Positions 45,465 to 47,504 of a stretch of DNA of 47,504 bases are shown here, piece after piece (the stretch's first letter is position 1; each line of letters starts with the position of its first letter). The stretch spans positions 61,971 to 109,474 of the forward strand of contig NZ_KB905271.1 in the NCBI RefSeq assembly GCF_000378745.1, written 5' to 3'. Under the pieces are notes generated by a model. It saw only the letters and a list, made by a program, of their open reading frames with translations, did not search any database and was not told the DNA's origin. The position numbers and the translations under genes were made by a program. The DNA comes from Prevotella amnii DSM 23384 = JCM 14753. Its GTDB lineage: Bacteria > Bacteroidota > Bacteroidia > Bacteroidales > Bacteroidaceae.

Positions 45465-46175
45465 TTACCAGTTGTCGTTCTCATTACCCACTAAGCCGTG
45501 TTTGGCAGCCTCTTCTATCTTGTCGAGCAAAACGTTAGAGTAAGCGTAAGACATCACAAACGCCTTGCTCGAGGTTATCTTAGCCTGGTGCGTATCTTTC
45601 TTGGCAAAGGGATAGCACTGGTCGAGCAGCCATTTCTGTTCTATCCTTTCTGGTATAACTGTAAAGAGAGCTGCTATGATGCCGCCTCCTTCAAGCATCG
45701 TAACGTCGTAATGGTCTATAGAGTAAGTTACCCTTATCTTGCCATCTTTGATGTCCACTCTTATAACGGGTCTTATGCTTACGTTGTAAGAGTTCATGCC
45801 CCCAAGATGCTCCGCAATGTTTGCCATGTAGCCCGAGGCAATGATGACACCGTTTTCTTTGTCGTTCAGCTTTATTACCGAGTTGGCATCGATGAAAGTA
45901 GCGGTAAACCAGTAGTTAAGGTTTATGTAAAGCTGCTTTGCCGTCTGCCCGCCACAAGGTATTATCTGGACGAAGGTCATGGCTTTGTTTTTGTCGAGCT
46001 CAACATTCTTTGAGATCTTTTCTGCGGCTCCTGTCCACTCCACATAGCCATCCAATGTCCATTCCCCGCCATACCTCTCTATAGCATATTTCTCAAGTTC
46101 GTCTAAACGTATTATCTGTGCATTTGCGCATACTGTTGCCATGACAAAGGCAATCATCAATAACAATTTCTTCAT
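45465..46175 (-). CDS. Secreted DUF4468-type protein
   Basis: The 236-residue protein has a signal peptide cleaved near CANAQ (about 20). Residues ~55-165 match the DUF4468 pattern: a strand with KNKAMTFVQIIPCGG, a helix with QLYINLNYWFTATF, then NGVIIASGYMANI and VDIKDGKIRVTYSIDHYDV, a TBP-like alpha/beta fold. The family is widespread in Bacteroidota and has no known function. It should be periplasmic or secreted. It has its own promoter and is not linked in operon with the lipocalin-like gene. Confidence 0.8.
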   Translation of the reverse strand: MKKLLLMIAFVMATVCANAQIIRLDELEKYAIERYGGEWTLDGYVEWTGAAEKISKNVELDKNKAMTFVQIIPCGGQTAKQLYINLNYWFTATFIDANSVIKLNDKENGVIIASGYMANIAEHLGGMNSYNVSIRPVIRVDIKDGKIRVTYSIDHYDVTMLEGGGIIAALFTVIPERIEQKWLLDQCYPFAKKDTHQAKITSSKAFVMSYAYSNVLLDKIEEAAKHGLVGNENDNW

Positions 46176-46223
46176 AACCCGATTAGTATTAAAAAAAAAG
46201 AAATTTGAGGTTTACTTATATCT

Positions 46224-46256
46224 GCAAAGTTAATACATATTAATGTGAAGTCTCAA
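46224..46256 (-). promoter_or_regulatory. Promoter of the DUF4468 gene (minus strand)
   Basis: On the minus strand TTG (46256-46254), 21 bases, then TAACTTTGC (46232-46224). The leader is about 45 nucleotides. Confidence 0.65.
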
Positions 46257-46274
46257 TATTTTTTAAAAAAACAT

Positions 46275-46282
46275 TACCTTTG
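46275..46282 (+). promoter_or_regulatory. -7 element before the broken small gene
   Basis: TACCTTTG fits TAnnTTTG, 31 bases before the ATG at 46313. No TTTG at -33. Confidence 0.45.
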
Positions 46283-46312
46283 TATTGTAAATCATTTCAA
46301 CTACTAAACAAT

Positions 46313-46495
46313 ATGGAAGAAAAAGATTATTTGAATTGTTTGGAAGATATTGTTAGGGACAAGTGGTCTTTTTTACAGAAATAAGCAAGAGTCACGTTAA
46401 AAACAAAGGACGAGGTTCATAATAACATCAAGGTAAAGGGACGAATAAACGCATTTAATGATGCTCTAAGCGTTCACTACACAGACACGCTTTGA
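46313..46495 (+). pseudogene. Small gene with an internal stop codon
   Basis: From ATG 46313 the frame reads MEEKDYLNCLEDIVRDKW and SFLQK, then TAA (46382-46384). The same frame continues with natural-looking sequence: ARVTLKTKDEVHNNIKVKG and RINAFNDALSVHYTDTL, to TGA at 46493. A promoter -7 element lies upstream. It could be a ~60-residue gene with a nonsense mutation, a 23-residue peptide, or chance. No family is recognised. Confidence 0.35.
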
Positions 46496-46619
46496 CAGAT
46501 AGCTTTTGATAAGTAGTTTTTTGAATGTTAAAAATCAGTAACACGGAGCAAAAACAAACCTAAATGTTTCATATTATGTAAACATATCACGATCTTTGTA
46601 CCAACAAATAAAGTCTTAT

Positions 46620-46961
46620 ATGGCAAAAGGATTTGAGTTAGTAATGCTTGAGGAAGCAAAGAAGTTTGTTCTTGGTCTTCCTCAATCGCCAATGAAGAAG
46701 GTACTCTACAATGCTCACAGAATAGCATCGGGAGAGCAGAACGCAGAGTTGTTCAAGAAATTGGAAGGCTCTGACATTTGGGAGTTCCGAACTCTTTACA
46801 ATGGCATACAATACCGCCTGTTTGCCTTTTGGGACACGAAAGATGAAACGTTGGTGATAGCAACTCACGGTATCGTCAAAAAGACACAGAAGACGCCACC
46901 AAAGGAAATTGTCAAGGCGGAGAGAATAAGAATAGAGTATTTCAATGAAAAAGGAGAATAG
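46620..46961 (+). CDS. higB: RelE/HigB-superfamily toxin
   Basis: The 113-residue protein has the pattern of HigB/Gp49-type toxins, which cut mRNA on the ribosome: an N-terminal helix (EEAKKFVLGLP), a central LFKKLEGSDIWEFRTLYNGIQYRLFAF strand region and a basic TLVIATHGIVKKTQKTPPKEI end with His and Lys. The start is ATG 46620; the frame extends eight codons upstream to a TTG in a promoter-like sequence. The toxin comes first and the antitoxin gene starts two bases after its stop, the order of higBA pairs. Confidence 0.88.
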   Translation: MAKGFELVMLEEAKKFVLGLPQSPMKKVLYNAHRIASGEQNAELFKKLEGSDIWEFRTLYNGIQYRLFAFWDTKDETLVIATHGIVKKTQKTPPKEIVKAERIRIEYFNEKGE

Positions 46962-46963
46962 AT

Positions 46964-47302
46964 ATGGAAAAAGTAGGAAAATTCAAAGTGTATTCAATGG
47001 GTGAAGTGCTCGATGAGGCATTGGGGACTATCGGTACTCCAGACCGGGACGAGCATGAAAGGAACGTTACCGATGCAGTCCACGCTTTCCAAATAGGCGA
47101 GATCATCAAGAAAGCAAGAATCGAGCAAAACCTCACACAAGAGGAATTGGGAGAGCGCATCGGTGTGAAGCGTGCCCAAATCTCACGATTGGAGAAAGGG
47201 TACAGCATAAGCATTCCCACTATGAGTAGGGTGTTCAAGGCTCTTGGAGTATCAACGGCATCACTTGATTTAGGAAAAATAGGCAAGGTGGCTCTTTGGT
47301 AA
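46964..47302 (+). CDS. higA: XRE-family antitoxin
   Basis: The 112-residue protein has a helix-turn-helix domain at about residues 42-100: IGEIIKKARIEQNLTQEELG, ERIGVKRAQISRLEKG and MSRVFKALG follow the Cro/XRE pattern. The first 40 residues are acidic and could contact the toxin. It should neutralise the toxin and repress the operon. No other gene shares the transcript; an IS-like end follows. Confidence 0.9.
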   Translation: MEKVGKFKVYSMGEVLDEALGTIGTPDRDEHERNVTDAVHAFQIGEIIKKARIEQNLTQEELGERIGVKRAQISRLEKGYSISIPTMSRVFKALGVSTASLDLGKIGKVALW

Positions 47303-47390
47303 ATATTGATGCCCCCCCCTCTTTCGGGTCAGTCCTAAAACCCAGTTGCAAGCCCTCTCCTCTCAGGCACATAATTTCATAAGTATTTGT

Positions 47391-47399
47391 TATCTTTGC
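47391..47399 (+). promoter_or_regulatory. -7 element before the IS gene
   Basis: TATCTTTGC fits TAnnTTTG and ends four bases before the ATG at 47403. The transcript would be almost leaderless. There is no TTTG at -33. Confidence 0.45.
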
Positions 47400-47402
47400 A
47401 TC

Positions 47403-47504
47403 ATGAAGAATCACCAATTATTACGTTGCATCTTTCCAGATGTACTTGCCGACTACTTTGATGTTGTCGATATTCAAGAGAGTGTTTCGCAGATTGACTT
47501 TTGG
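47403..47504 (+). mobile_element. Start of an ISAon1-like transposase N-terminal gene (cut by window end)
   Basis: The first 34 codons encode MKNHQLLRCIFPDVLADYF and DVVDIQESVSQIDFW, and run off the window end. The opening with two Leu, FPD, then F-[DE]-V-x-D-I-x-E is how I remember the N-terminal region gene of ISAon1-family transposases in Bacteroidales. The stretch just upstream (47310-47350) is C-rich, with GGGTCAGTCCTAAAACCC, and may contain the IS left end, but this cannot be settled without the other end. Confidence 0.6.

Overview
The window looks like chromosomal DNA of a Bacteroidales bacterium, most likely of the Prevotellaceae. Promoters carry the Bacteroidota sigma pattern (TTTG, about 20 bases, then TAnnTTTG). 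Shine-Dalgarno sites are mostly missing. The gene content includes a SusC/SusD pair with import-associated lipoproteins, a 'smalltalk' microprotein, an ISAon1-like leader and many SpII lipoproteins. I saw no rRNA, tRNA or CRISPR array.

Layout. 0.5-8.6 kb is conserved housekeeping DNA on the + strand: ABC-F ATPase, grpE, dnaJ, folC, a small lipoprotein, gap and miaA. 8.7-18.4 kb is an accessory, gene-poor island. It holds a minus-strand ParA ATPase with a partner that may have a ribbon-helix-helix end, an orphan membrane protein, and then several kilobases of AT-rich or repeat-rich DNA around one gamma-carbonic-anhydrase-like gene. The island ends with an M15 peptidase, an HU-related protein, a 30-residue smalltalk protein and a convergent GH25 lysozyme. 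19.5-27.2 kb is a nutrient-import operon: SusC, SusD, an HExxH zinc peptidase lipoprotein and a DUF4302 lipoprotein. 27.4-31.9 kb carries small envelope proteins, a nicotinamidase-like hydrolase and three tandem paralogous lipoproteins whose linkers are DNA repeats. 32-44.5 kb is again housekeeping (fhs, RluA-type pseudouridine synthase, rpiB-tkt, phosphatase, dinB, pyk) with a decayed TonB receptor. 44.5-47.5 kb has an hsdS relic, two envelope proteins, a HigBA-like toxin-antitoxin pair and the start of an IS.

The most unusual part is 12.4-16.2 kb. An 18-base motif close to GCGACAAAAAGGGAACTT occurs about ten times on the left in the + orientation and about eight times on the right, mostly inverted. 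A G-rich repeat block on the left (13.2-13.65 kb) faces a C-rich block on the right (15.3-15.6 kb). Single outlying copies of the motif sit at 13.88 and 15.04 kb. The order of elements is therefore mirrored about roughly 14.4 kb. With ParA and a possible DNA-binding partner 3-4 kb away, this could be a centromere/origin region of a plasmid-like or secondary replicon, or a terminus-type landmark. Neither is proven, and no replication initiator gene is visible.

Other repeat families also stand out: a 9-bp CTAG minisatellite at two loci, a hairpin-forming AAAAGGTGATGTTTTA family at three loci, and a 22-bp tandem repeat that starts on a stop codon. Several start codons were moved downstream because the longer reading frame began inside a promoter -7 element.
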